From: Candidatus Methanophagales archaeon
Lineage (GTDB): Archaea > Halobacteriota > Syntropharchaeia > Alkanophagales > Methanospirareceae
Direction: 5' to 3'
DNA: 9,141 bases
NCBI GenBank assembly: GCA_003601795.1
Contig: PIXU01000057.1
Location: 1-9,141, forward strand
Both the position numbers and the translations under genes were made by a program. Positions 1 to 5,785 of the stretch are shown piece after piece; within the stretch, counting starts at the first letter, position 1, and each line of letters begins with the position of its first letter. Below the pieces are notes generated by a model, which had not been told where the DNA came from, made no database searches, and saw only the letters and a list, made by a program, of their open reading frames with translations.

Positions 1-136
1 TCATCGCTCTTGAACCCTGCGTGGTAAGAATCTCACTCCTTGCAATGGGGCAACGCCATCGGAGAGCCGTATACGGGAAATCCGTACGTACGGTTCGATG
101 AGGGGTCGGAGGTCGAAAGACCTCCTCCTACTCTAC
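1..136 (+). mobile_element. Group II intron, 3' end (domains V-VI), cut by window start
   Basis: This is the catalytic 3' end of a group II self-splicing intron. Domain V spans 64-96: GAGCCGTA (64-71) pairs with TACGGTTC (89-96), a two-base CG bulge lies at 87-88, and the inner stem TACGG/CCGTA (72-76/82-86) closes a GAAAT loop. The AGC catalytic triad is at 65-67. Domain VI follows at about 100-133: GGAGGTC (108-114) pairs with GACCTCC (119-125) over a GAAA loop, and the basal stem leaves A130 bulged as the branch point. A130 is the seventh base from a 3' end at C136, and the intron ends in AC, both as expected. The reverse transcriptase gene and the 5' end would lie left of the window. Bases 1-63 are probably the end of domain IV, with no separate gene visible. 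The end at 136 is inferred from branch-point spacing. Confidence 0.9.
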
Positions 137-153
137 TGTGGGCAGAGCCCACA
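137..153 (+). repeat. Short perfect hairpin next to intron 3' junction
   Basis: TGTGGGC (137-143) is the exact reverse complement of GCCCACA (147-153), with the 3-nt loop AGA between. It begins at the first base after the predicted intron end, so it lies in the 3' exon. It could be a terminator-like stem or part of the intron's target. No T-run follows, so a simple intrinsic terminator is unlikely. Confidence 0.6.
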
Positions 154-261
154 AGCGTTCATCTGCGTCCGATCATCAAAAATTATTCTTCCGTGATGTT
201 TTCTGGTGCCTTTGCGTTCTTCGTATGCTCTGCGGTGAAATTTAAGGATTTAGCAATTTCA
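154..261. repeat. Degenerate intergenic repeat sequence
   Basis: This spacer holds no gene. GCGTTCATCTGCGTCC (155-170) is the inverted relative of the ACAGATTAACGCAGAT motif at 7938-7953. The stretch 190-240 (GGTGCCTTTGCGTTCTTCG, then TCTGCGGTGAAA) has the look of the recurrent low-complexity spacer families seen in ANME-type and other environmental genomes. Function is unknown. The intron therefore appears to sit in intergenic repeat sequence and not in a gene. Confidence 0.45.
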
Positions 262-1827
262 CTAAAAAAACAGCCCCTCGTCCTGCTCATAACCTCGATT
301 CAATCGCAGTGCGAGCTCGGCATTTGTCAATTCGATACTCAAATACGATGCATGCTCAAGCATTGAAACCATATCCAAACGTAAGATCGTATCCATTACC
401 TCCTTTGCCGTTTCCCCTATTATTCGCTTCCCGGTAGGCACATGTTCCGCATATATTCTCCTATCGCTATCTCCTCCTTCCTCTACTTCACAAATACCGA
501 TTCTAAAGCATCCTTTTGGGTCAAGTTTCCACTTTGTATTCCCTTTTGCAACCACAAGTTTTGAATCCGAATCGGTATCTTTACCCTTATCTCTAGTTTG
601 AAGTTGGACGACGGGTTTTCTTCGCTTCTCTTTCAACATCAATAGCGTGAGGCCAAGGTCCTTAGGACTGCTTTTACGTGCTTTTGCGAGCGCCATCATC
701 TCTGACGCTATCCTCAACTCTTTTACACTTCCCATCGCTTTATCACTGTATTCAGGCGTAAAAAGAATGTCCGCACTCAATTCAGACGCTATACCTGCTA
801 AGGTTGCGTTCACACCTACCGAATCCGCATCCATCAGCTCCGTGACGTTCCCAACGCCAAAGAAAAGAGGTGTGCCAGTGCTCTTATCGTGCTGCCTGAA
901 CAGATAATAGTTGTATAATGATTCTGCAATTCCGTATCCGACAGCATTCAATACGGGGTCTACGATTATGCGCTTTATGCCGCGTTCCTTCGCCATTTTC
1001 ACGTTTGCAACTAAACTCGCGTTTTTGTCTGATGCGTCAAAATCGGGAATTACAACTGCTGCTATGTTATTTCTCCCTATCTCGTCTCCCACTTCCGTAA
1101 TGTTTCCTTTGTTCACGCTGAGCACCATATCCGCACCGGCTTCTATGCCTGCACGTATCAGTTCTGCATCCAGAGAATCAACAGAAATAGGGACGTCGGG
1201 TGCAAAAGCCCGAGCCGCTTTTACCGCTTTTTTTACTTCTCCCTGCTTTGCTCCGATGTGAACGCCAATATCAATAATGTCCGCACCGTTCTCCATGAAG
1301 TATCTCATTTTTCGCTGTATCTTCTGCTCGTTCAACTGCGTGGCATCCACGATTTCCGCACACACCTTCATCCTTGCGCCACCACCTATCTTCACTCCTT
1401 TTATGCTGAATTTTCCTTTTATGCCACGTTCTAATTCAGATAGCCGTTCCCGCGCATTTTCTCTTCGCTTCTCCGTCAGAAACACGTCAGCGGGAACACG
1501 TGAAGAGAATTCCAGCTCTTCTACGAATTGTAATGCCTCACCGATGTCGTATGCATGCCGGGGTCCCAACCTGATTGTTGTGCATATTTCCTTTTCTAAA
1601 CCGCTGAAATCCGCTTTGCAAAGTCCTGAAAGTAAGATTAGGTCATAATCTTTTTCAGAACTAAAATGCTTTTTAAGCGCTTTTCTTAACGATTCGGGCG
1701 TGGAAAAAGCGGCAATATCCAGTCCCTGTGTAAGAACATCGCAGTTCAACGGTGAATTCGCTGAAATTCTTACTGCATCCTTTACCATCGCCTCTGCTTT
1801 TCTTCCGGTTGCTAATAATACTCTCAT
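262..1827 (-). CDS. Dihydropteroate synthase-related protein (archaeal, with C-terminal DUF4346)
   Basis: This 521-residue protein matches the archaeal DHPS-related family (TIGR00284 type) found in archaea that lack a bacterial-type FolP. It is thought, not proven here, to act in pterin (tetrahydromethanopterin) synthesis. An N-terminal domain covers about residues 1-150 and starts MRVLLATGRKAEA, as is usual for the family. A TIM-barrel pterin-binding region covers about 155-385, with GADIIDIG (181-188), ISVDS (214-218), IIVDPVLN (287-294) and GVGNVTEL (324-331). The C-terminal DUF4346-like domain runs from about 425, with DPKG (436-439), HASYL (492-496) and YEQDEG (513-518). Length is normal and the gene looks intact. 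A TATA-like TTATAAAAAA on the minus strand (1842-1833) is only about 10 nt from the ATG, closer than normal, so the true promoter or start is uncertain (next Met is residue 14). No good ribosome site is seen. The central domain alone could be mistaken for FolP, but the architecture argues against that. Confidence 0.93.
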   Translation of the reverse strand: MRVLLATGRKAEAMVKDAVRISANSPLNCDVLTQGLDIAAFSTPESLRKALKKHFSSEKDYDLILLSGLCKADFSGLEKEICTTIRLGPRHAYDIGEALQFVEELEFSSRVPADVFLTEKRRENARERLSELERGIKGKFSIKGVKIGGGARMKVCAEIVDATQLNEQKIQRKMRYFMENGADIIDIGVHIGAKQGEVKKAVKAARAFAPDVPISVDSLDAELIRAGIEAGADMVLSVNKGNITEVGDEIGRNNIAAVVIPDFDASDKNASLVANVKMAKERGIKRIIVDPVLNAVGYGIAESLYNYYLFRQHDKSTGTPLFFGVGNVTELMDADSVGVNATLAGIASELSADILFTPEYSDKAMGSVKELRIASEMMALAKARKSSPKDLGLTLLMLKEKRRKPVVQLQTRDKGKDTDSDSKLVVAKGNTKWKLDPKGCFRIGICEVEEGGDSDRRIYAEHVPTGKRIIGETAKEVMDTILRLDMVSMLEHASYLSIELTNAELALRLNRGYEQDEGLFF

Positions 1828-1848
1828 AAGCGTTTTTTATAACCCCTC

Positions 1849-1871
1849 AGATTACACGGATTTTCACGAGA
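1849..1871. repeat. Dispersed spacer motif copy (AGATTACACGGATTTTCACGAGA-like)
   Basis: The 21 bases at 1851-1871 match 9121-9141 at 17 positions, and both are preceded by AG. Both copies sit in spacers just outside coding regions. They look like members of one genome-wide intergenic repeat family; function is unknown. Confidence 0.6.
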
Positions 1872-1880
1872 AATAATTGA

Positions 1881-1938
1881 AGATGCAAGATGCAAGATGC
1901 AAGTCAAACCTGTATCCTGTATCCAGAATCATGTATCC
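1881..1938. repeat. Tandem heptamer repeats (AGATGCA x3, TGTATCC x2 plus one)
   Basis: AGATGCA occurs three times back to back at 1881-1901. Then TGTATCC occurs twice in tandem (1911-1924) and once more at 1932-1938. The sequence ATCCTGTATCC (1914-1924) recurs inverted as GGATACAGGAT at 5404-5414, so these units are dispersed as well as tandem. They fill the spacer between the DHPS-like gene and the Lrp-type gene. Confidence 0.75.
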
Positions 1939-1944
1939 GACATT

Positions 1945-2430
1945 TCATTCCTCCTCTTTTAAACACTCCAAAAGTGGGTCTTCTGGTTTATCCTTTATCG
2001 TTTGATACACGATAAACGTTTCAGTCCGCTCAACAGCGCCATAAGAATGCATCGTTCTTAAAAATTCCGTCATCTCATCCTTATCGCGGAAAAGAAGCTC
2101 CAGAAAGAAGTCAAACCTGCCGAAGAGGAGTTGAATTTTCCTCACGTTTTTACTGGTTCTCAAGAACTCACTGAGTTCATTCCTTAATTTCTCTTCTGGC
2201 TTCGCAATGAGCAGAACATAAGCGTTGAATGAGAACCCGAGCTTATCTGTGTCCAAACAGACCGAAAAGCCTTTTGCAACGCCATCCTCCAATAGCTTCT
2301 TCAATCGCACAAAAGCCACCTGCCTGCTTATCCCGCACCTTCTACTCAGCTTAGAGTAAGATAGCCGCCCGTTCTCAAGCAGCGCATTCAGGATGCATTT
2401 GTCCTTTTTCTTCAGCTTTGTTTCCCTCAT
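1945..2430 (-). CDS. Lrp/AsnC-family transcriptional regulator
   Basis: This is a 161-residue DNA-binding regulator of the Lrp/AsnC (feast/famine) family. These proteins usually form dimers or octamers and sense amino acids or related metabolites. The N-terminal winged helix-turn-helix covers about residues 10-55 (KLSRRCGISRQVAFVRLKKL, 28-47). The C-terminal alpha-beta effector (RAM-like) domain covers about 65-145 and includes GRFDFFLEL (104-112). Length is typical. The highly charged N-terminus (KLKKKDK) and the acidic tail ending KEEE are not diagnostic. A minus-strand TATA box (ATTATAAA, 2461-2454) lies about 27 nt from the ATG, the distance expected for a leaderless message, and no ribosome site is present; this supports the start. 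The gene is divergent from PEP carboxykinase, so autoregulation and control of that gene are plausible. The effector cannot be told from sequence. Confidence 0.93.
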   Translation of the reverse strand: MRETKLKKKDKCILNALLENGRLSYSKLSRRCGISRQVAFVRLKKLLEDGVAKGFSVCLDTDKLGFSFNAYVLLIAKPEEKLRNELSEFLRTSKNVRKIQLLFGRFDFFLELLFRDKDEMTEFLRTMHSYGAVERTETFIVYQTIKDKPEDPLLECLKEEE

Positions 2431-2453
2431 TTGTAAAAATTAAATATCGAAAT

Positions 2454-2461
2454 GTTTATAA
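2454..2461 (-). promoter_or_regulatory. TATA box of the Lrp-type gene (leaderless)
   Basis: The minus strand reads ATTATAAA here, centred about 27 nt upstream of the regulator's ATG at 2430. Archaeal transcription starts about 25 nt downstream of the TATA box, so the RNA would begin at or next to the start codon. Confidence 0.55.
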
Positions 2462-2466
2462 TGTGG

Positions 2467-2476
2467 TTATATTTAT
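2467..2476 (+). promoter_or_regulatory. Candidate TATA box of the PEP carboxykinase gene
   Basis: TTATATTTAT lies in the divergent promoter region, a few bases from the regulator's TATA box. Normal archaeal spacing puts the start of RNA near 2495, which gives a leader of about 70 nt before the carboxykinase ATG at 2566. The two promoters overlap closely enough that one bound regulator could affect both. Confidence 0.4.
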
Positions 2477-2489
2477 TTCTTTTTAGTTT

Positions 2490-2576
2490 ATGATTATGGT
2501 TATGGACAAGGTTAAGGTTGAGGACATAAAAGGGAAAGAGGAAAGCGAAGCAGGAGGGACAGAAGATGGAAGATAA
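2490..2576 (+). CDS. Possible 28-codon upstream ORF overlapping the PEP carboxykinase start
   Basis: An ATG-initiated frame begins MIMVMDKVKVEDIKGKEE and ends with TAA at 2574-2576, overlapping the carboxykinase ATG (2566) in another frame. Three ATGs (2490, 2496, 2502) cluster near the predicted start of RNA, so a leaderless upstream peptide is possible. It contains the downstream gene's ribosome site (AGGAGGG, 2552-2558). I recognise no family. It may be translated as a coupling leader, or it may be chance. Confidence 0.2.
   Translation: MIMVMDKVKVEDIKGKEESEAGGTEDGR
2552..2558 (+). promoter_or_regulatory. Strong ribosome binding site for PEP carboxykinase
   Basis: AGGAGGG ends 7 nt before the ATG at 2566. 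It is one of the clearest Shine-Dalgarno sequences in the window and fixes the carboxykinase start. It contrasts with the leaderless regulator transcribed the other way. Confidence 0.7.
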
Positions 2577-4452
2577 ATTAAAAACACGATTAGGCGAGAA
2601 GAACTACCAAAAACTCATTGAAATAGATAACCCGGAACTTCATCAATTCGTTGCTAAGTATGTTGAGCTTTGCAACCCTGATAAAGTTTTCGTATGCACC
2701 GATTCGCCCGAAGATATCCAGTATGTCCGGCAAGAAGCGATAAGAGCAGGAGAGGAGATGAAACTCGCCATCGCGGGTCATACGGTTCATTTCGACGGCT
2801 ATTACGACCAGGCGAGGGATAAGAAGAATACTAAGTTCCTTCTACCACCGGGTGCTGATTTGGGCGCTAATCTAAACGCAATGGATAAGGAGGAAGGACT
2901 CAAAGAGATTCACGACATTCTGAAAGATATTATGCGGGGGCACCAGTTGTTTGTGCGGTTCTTCTGTTTGGGACCGCTCAAATCGCAATTCTCAATACCT
3001 GCTGTTCAGCTTACCGATTCGGGTTATGTAGCGCATTCGGAAGATTTGCTGTATAGACAGGGGTATGAGGAGTTCGTAAGATTGGGGCGGGATGCACAGT
3101 TCTTCAAGTTTGTACATTCGGCGGGCGAGCTGGACGAGAGGAAGACTTCCGTGAATATTGACAAACGCCGCGTGTATATTGACCTTGAGGATGAAACCGT
3201 GTATAGCGTGAATACGCAGTATGGCGGCAACACCATCGGACTTAAGAAGTTGGCAATGCGTACAGCGATAAATCGAGCATCAAAGGAAGGATGGCTAAAC
3301 GAGCACATGTTTATTATGGCGGTGCATGGTCCGTCGGGCAGGAAGACATATTTTACGGGGGCATTTCCTTCTCTCTGCGGGAAGACCTCTACATCTATGC
3401 TGCCAGGGGAGAGTATCATCGGGGACGATATAGCATACATAAGGAATAAAGAAGGAGTGCCGCGTGCAGTAAATCCTGAGAGGGGGGTATTTGGAATAAT
3501 ACAGGGCGTGAACCCTGAGGACGACCCTCTAATCTGGAAGACGCTCCACTCTCCCGGTGAGATTATATTTTCAAACGTGCTGGTTACGGAAGAAGAAAGC
3601 GTGTTTTGGATTGGCAAGGCTGGTGAAGAGCCGAAGTGGGGAATCCATCACTCCGGTGAATGGACACCAGGAAAAAAGGATGCAGAAGGTAATGAAATTT
3701 CCCTTTCACATCCAAATGCCCGGTTTACGCTTGACCTAAAACTTTTAGAGAACTGTGATTCCGAGCTTGACAATCCAGAAGGAGTCGTAATAGGGGGGAT
3801 AATATATGGCGGTAGGGACTCGGACACGAAAGTGCCGGTTGAGGAATCCTTTGACTGGACACATGGCGTTATTACGATGGGTGCCGCACTGGAATCAGAA
3901 ACGACAGCCGCAACGCTGGGGAAAGAAGGAGTGCGAAAAATTAACCCGATGAGTAACTTAGATTTTCTTTCCATACCTATTGGGAAATATATAGCGAATC
4001 ACTTGAACTTTGGCAGGGGGTTAAAAAACCCACCACCCATCTTCTCGGTGAACTATTTCCTAAAAGATGCGAACGGGAAATTCATGAATGACAAAACCGA
4101 CAAGGCGGTCTGGCTTAAATGGATGGAACTGCGTTCTCATCACGAAGTCGAGGTAATAAAAACACCCACGGGACTCATACCGAAATATGAAGACCTTAAA
4201 AGGTTGTTTAAACAAGTGCTCGATAAAGACTATGCCGAGAAGGACTATAATGAACAATTCACCGTACGGATTACGGAGAACTTAGCCAAAATCGAGCGAG
4301 TGAAAACGTTCTACAAGACAAAAGTTCCTGATACGCCACAAATAGTGTTTGAAGTGTTAGAAGAACAAAAACAAAGACTAATCCTTGCAATGGAGAAATA
4401 CGGCGATTATATTTCGCCAAAAACATTTCTTCAAGAAAAAAACCAAAAATGA
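2566..4452 (+). CDS. pckG: Phosphoenolpyruvate carboxykinase (GTP)
   Basis: This 628-residue cytosolic enzyme interconverts oxaloacetate + GTP and PEP + CO2 + GDP, the entry to gluconeogenesis. It is close to the usual length of GTP-type enzymes (about 600-625). Landmarks run in family order: the substrate-site region VRFFCLGP (130-137) and VQLTDSGYV (147-155); YGGN (219-222), followed by a stretch ending EGWLNEHM; the kinase-1 P-loop FPSLCGKTSTS (267-277) with C271 and K273; the metal-binding kinase-2 GDD (286-288); and the conserved FDWTHGV, ESETTAA and PIGKY blocks towards the C-terminus. CGKTS replaces the CGKTN of animal and bacterial enzymes, and I believe this is normal in archaeal members. 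It lacks features of ATP-type PckA. A strong ribosome site sets the start. It is alone on its strand up to the por genes 111 bp downstream, which have their own promoter-like sequence. The divergent Lrp-type gene is the likely regulator. Confidence 0.96.
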   Translation: MEDKLKTRLGEKNYQKLIEIDNPELHQFVAKYVELCNPDKVFVCTDSPEDIQYVRQEAIRAGEEMKLAIAGHTVHFDGYYDQARDKKNTKFLLPPGADLGANLNAMDKEEGLKEIHDILKDIMRGHQLFVRFFCLGPLKSQFSIPAVQLTDSGYVAHSEDLLYRQGYEEFVRLGRDAQFFKFVHSAGELDERKTSVNIDKRRVYIDLEDETVYSVNTQYGGNTIGLKKLAMRTAINRASKEGWLNEHMFIMAVHGPSGRKTYFTGAFPSLCGKTSTSMLPGESIIGDDIAYIRNKEGVPRAVNPERGVFGIIQGVNPEDDPLIWKTLHSPGEIIFSNVLVTEEESVFWIGKAGEEPKWGIHHSGEWTPGKKDAEGNEISLSHPNARFTLDLKLLENCDSELDNPEGVVIGGIIYGGRDSDTKVPVEESFDWTHGVITMGAALESETTAATLGKEGVRKINPMSNLDFLSIPIGKYIANHLNFGRGLKNPPPIFSVNYFLKDANGKFMNDKTDKAVWLKWMELRSHHEVEVIKTPTGLIPKYEDLKRLFKQVLDKDYAEKDYNEQFTVRITENLAKIERVKTFYKTKVPDTPQIVFEVLEEQKQRLILAMEKYGDYISPKTFLQEKNQK

Positions 4453-4455
4453 TAG

Positions 4456-4518
4456 CCTCTGAGACCACAGAGGATACAGAGGGAAAAAATACTCGGTGCT
4501 CTCTGGGTACTCTGTGGC
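4456..4518. repeat. CCACAGAG/CTCTGTGG inverted spacer repeat
   Basis: CCACAGAG (4465-4472) pairs exactly with CTCTGTGG (4510-4517). A smaller stem, CCTCTG (4456-4461) with CAGAGG (4468-4473), is nested in it, and further CAGAG-like words occur at 4477-4482. This begins 3 nt after the PEP carboxykinase stop and may act as a 3'-end structure. It resembles a widespread intergenic repeat type and is related to other spacers here. Confidence 0.55.
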
Positions 4519-4520
4519 AA

Positions 4521-4534
4521 AAAATATACTTTAT
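4521..4534 (+). promoter_or_regulatory. Candidate TATA box of the por genes
   Basis: AAAATATACTTTAT is centred about 36 nt before the gamma-subunit ATG (4564). Archaeal spacing puts the RNA start near 4552, giving a leader of only about 12 nt with no clear ribosome site. This suggests that por transcription starts here and does not depend on readthrough from the carboxykinase gene. Confidence 0.45.
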
Positions 4535-4563
4535 GTACAATAAAAAAGAAAAAGTGTATTGAA

Positions 4564-5109
4564 ATGATAGAGATATGTATATATGGAAGAGGAGGGCAAG
4601 GAGGAGTTACGTTAGCGGAGTTAGCCGCACATGCAGCCATCTTAGAGGGTAAACATGCGCAATCAATGCCTTCTTTTGGTCCTGAGAGACGGGGAGCACC
4701 CGTTCTTGCATTCTTGCGCGTGGACGAAACAGAACGAATAAAAGTCAGAGCGGAGATAAATGAGCCTGATGTGCTGCTCGTGCTTGACCCTGGTCTGCTA
4801 GGGGTTGGCGATGTCGTTTCACGGCTTAAAAAGGATGGAATGGCAATAGTCAACACGATAAAATCGCATGAGGAGATGAAAACAAAAATAGAGGCGAATA
4901 AAATGGCAACCGTAGATGCAATGGGCATTGCGAGGGCGGTTCTGGGGTTACCTATTGTCAATACGACGATGATAGGAGCGCTGGTAAAAGCAACGGGAAT
5001 AGTTAAGTTGGCGTCCCTGGAGGCGCCAATGGAAGAACGTTTTGGAAAGGTTGCGGCGAAGAACATCGCAGCGATGAGAAGAGCGTATAAAGAAACGGTG
5101 GTCAGCTAA
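4564..5109 (+). CDS. porC: Pyruvate:ferredoxin oxidoreductase, gamma subunit
   Basis: This is the 181-residue gamma subunit of the four-subunit enzyme that interconverts pyruvate + CoA and acetyl-CoA + CO2 with ferredoxin, in the cytoplasm. The N-terminal GRGGQGGVT (8-16) and the SFGPERRGAPV block (37-47) are signatures of the 2-oxoacid oxidoreductase gamma family. The Q-S-M-P-S-F-G-P-E-R-R-G order is typical of pyruvate-type enzymes. Length is normal. The stop is 2 nt before the delta ATG, so the two are translationally coupled. Gamma is often labelled porG or porC depending on the genome. A 2-oxoisovalerate or 2-oxoglutarate enzyme is less likely, given the delta, alpha and beta partners downstream. 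Confidence 0.94.
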   Translation: MIEICIYGRGGQGGVTLAELAAHAAILEGKHAQSMPSFGPERRGAPVLAFLRVDETERIKVRAEINEPDVLLVLDPGLLGVGDVVSRLKKDGMAIVNTIKSHEEMKTKIEANKMATVDAMGIARAVLGLPIVNTTMIGALVKATGIVKLASLEAPMEERFGKVAAKNIAAMRRAYKETVVS

Positions 5110-5111
5110 AA

Positions 5112-5402
5112 ATGAGCGGAGAAAAATTAGGCTGGAAAGACCTGGAACTCGGCTGTGTGGTTACCGAGCCCGGAAGTGCTAACGAGTACAAAACAGGTGA
5201 TTGGCGGTCGGAAAGGCCAGTTCGTGAGAACGAGAAGTGCATAAAATGCGGGATATGCTATATCTACTGTCCGGAGGCGTGCATTGAGGAAACCGAAGAT
5301 GGATTCTTTGAAGCCAATTTGTATTATTGCAAGGGATGCGGGATCTGCGCGCATGAATGCCCAAGAGGCGTAATAACGATGGTTGAGGAAGTGGAGGAAT
5401 AG
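5112..5402 (+). CDS. porD: Pyruvate:ferredoxin oxidoreductase, delta subunit (2x[4Fe-4S])
   Basis: This 96-residue ferredoxin-like delta subunit carries electrons between the catalytic beta subunit and free ferredoxin. Two complete CxxCxxCxxxCP motifs are present: C43, C46, C49, C53 and C73, C76, C79, C83. The N-terminal extension (about 40 residues, with LGCVVTEPGSA and the later GDWRSERPV) is typical of PorD and absent from simple ferredoxins. It starts 2 nt after gamma, with GGTGGT (5098-5103) as a possible ribosome site. The stop TAG is followed in frame by 72 sense codons, some of them counted as the small ORF below; this is probably coincidental. In most archaea alpha follows directly, but here it is 392 bp away. 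Confidence 0.95.
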   Translation: MSGEKLGWKDLELGCVVTEPGSANEYKTGDWRSERPVRENEKCIKCGICYIYCPEACIEETEDGFFEANLYYCKGCGICAHECPRGVITMVEEVEE

Positions 5403-5403
5403 A

Positions 5404-5414
5404 GGATACAGGAT
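5404..5414. repeat. Inverted copy of ATCCTGTATCC spacer unit
   Basis: GGATACAGGAT, 1 nt after the delta stop codon, is the exact reverse complement of ATCCTGTATCC at 1914-1924. It marks the start of the por gap as the same kind of dispersed spacer sequence seen elsewhere in the window. Confidence 0.5.
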
Positions 5415-5429
5415 AAACCAGCAAAAATC

Positions 5430-5618
5430 GTGAGGCGCAAAGTGGAGAAGCAACAGCTGAGGGAAAAAATAAAAGAGGAAAGAGAGAGAGAATGGATAGG
5501 AGAAGCATTAAGAGCGAGAAAATTCTCAGGAATCGAAACATTTGAGCAGGGCTTAAGTCTTATTGCTTTTGCAATTAGGGCGGCGAAAAATGCGAAGCAT
5601 CGAAGAAATAGAAGATAA
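5430..5618 (+). CDS. Small basic hypothetical ORF between porD and porA
   Basis: This 62-codon frame starts GTG. Its N-terminal half is very charged (RRKVEKQQLREKIKEERER), likely an alpha-helix or coiled coil, and is followed by GIETFEQGLSLIAFAIRAAK. I do not recognise a family. No ribosome site precedes the GTG. The frame is open back to the porD stop, with no ATG available. The amphipathic second half and ordered charge pattern are compatible with a real small protein such as an antitoxin or regulator. Position inside the por cluster, the weak start and the purine-rich composition also fit a remnant or chance. It should be kept only as a hypothetical. Confidence 0.3.
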   Translation: MRRKVEKQQLREKIKEEREREWIGEALRARKFSGIETFEQGLSLIAFAIRAAKNAKHRRNRR

Positions 5619-5706
5619 AACTTCAATGGTATGATTGGATATAAAGGGAATCTACAATGAAAATGACCGGATAACGCTGGAAAGAAGAATGAAGGAGGTT
5701 GGTTAG
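5590..5706 (+). pseudogene. Possible degraded gene fragment (dehydrogenase-like C-terminus)
   Basis: Read from ATG 5590, this frame gives MRSIEEIEDKTSMV, then an in-frame TGA (5632-5634), then LDIKGIYNENDR and a stop at 5704-5706. Across the TGA it resembles the end of archaeal nucleotide-sugar dehydrogenases, where a short acidic helix precedes a D-(I/V)-(K/D)-G-(I/K) strand. That resemblance is from memory and weak. Two short ORFs or chance are alternatives. It overlaps the end of the preceding small ORF in another frame. Confidence 0.25.
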
Positions 5707-5708
5707 CG

Positions 5709-5749
5709 GAAAAACCGAAAATTATTTCAATCAAAAGAAACGGTTTTTC
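5709..5749. repeat. Inverted repeat GAAAAACCG / CGGTTTTTC
   Basis: GAAAAACCG (5709-5717) and CGGTTTTTC (5741-5749) form perfect 9-bp arms around a 23-nt A-rich loop. The 3' arm runs into TTTTTCTTTT on the plus strand. Archaeal termination favours such U-rich tracts, so the delta transcript could end here. Confidence 0.5.
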
Positions 5750-5758
5750 TTTTAGCAC

Positions 5759-5785
5759 AAACCTTTTCTTAGAAAGAAAAGGTTT
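5759..5785 (+). promoter_or_regulatory. Perfect 12-bp hairpin just upstream of porA
   Basis: AAACCTTTTCTT (5759-5770) is the exact reverse complement of AAGAAAAGGTTT (5774-5785), with AGA as the loop, ending 9 nt before the alpha ATG. The only purine-rich ribosome-like sequence (AAAAGG, 5777-5782) lies inside the 3' arm, so the stem would hide it. No T-run follows, so it is not a plus-strand intrinsic terminator. It could be a translational control element or the end of a small inserted element. Confidence 0.6.

Noticed and set aside
40..366. A 108-codon plus-strand ORF across the intron end and spacer
   Set aside because: It runs through domain V and VI and into the antisense of the DHPS-like gene; it is an RNA/spacer shadow with no protein-like features.
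1881..1938. Possible CRISPR array in the heptamer repeats
   Set aside because: The units are 7 bp, directly adjacent and without spacers of constant size; no cas genes are present.
3024..3617. A 197-codon minus-strand ORF inside PEP carboxykinase
   Set aside because: It is wholly antisense to catalytic-core sequence with clear motifs and has no promoter of its own.
4431..5066. A 211-codon minus-strand ORF over porC
   Set aside because: It lies antisense to a firmly identified gamma subunit and is S/T/I-rich with no recognisable motif.
5400..5618. Readthrough fusion of porD with the following in-frame ORF
   Set aside because: PorD is already full length, with both clusters and a normal end; the same frame is a one-in-three chance and no readthrough signal is visible.
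5759..5785. Rho-independent terminator at the 12-bp hairpin
   Set aside because: No T-run follows the stem on the plus strand, and it sits 9 nt before the porA ATG; a leader structure fits better.
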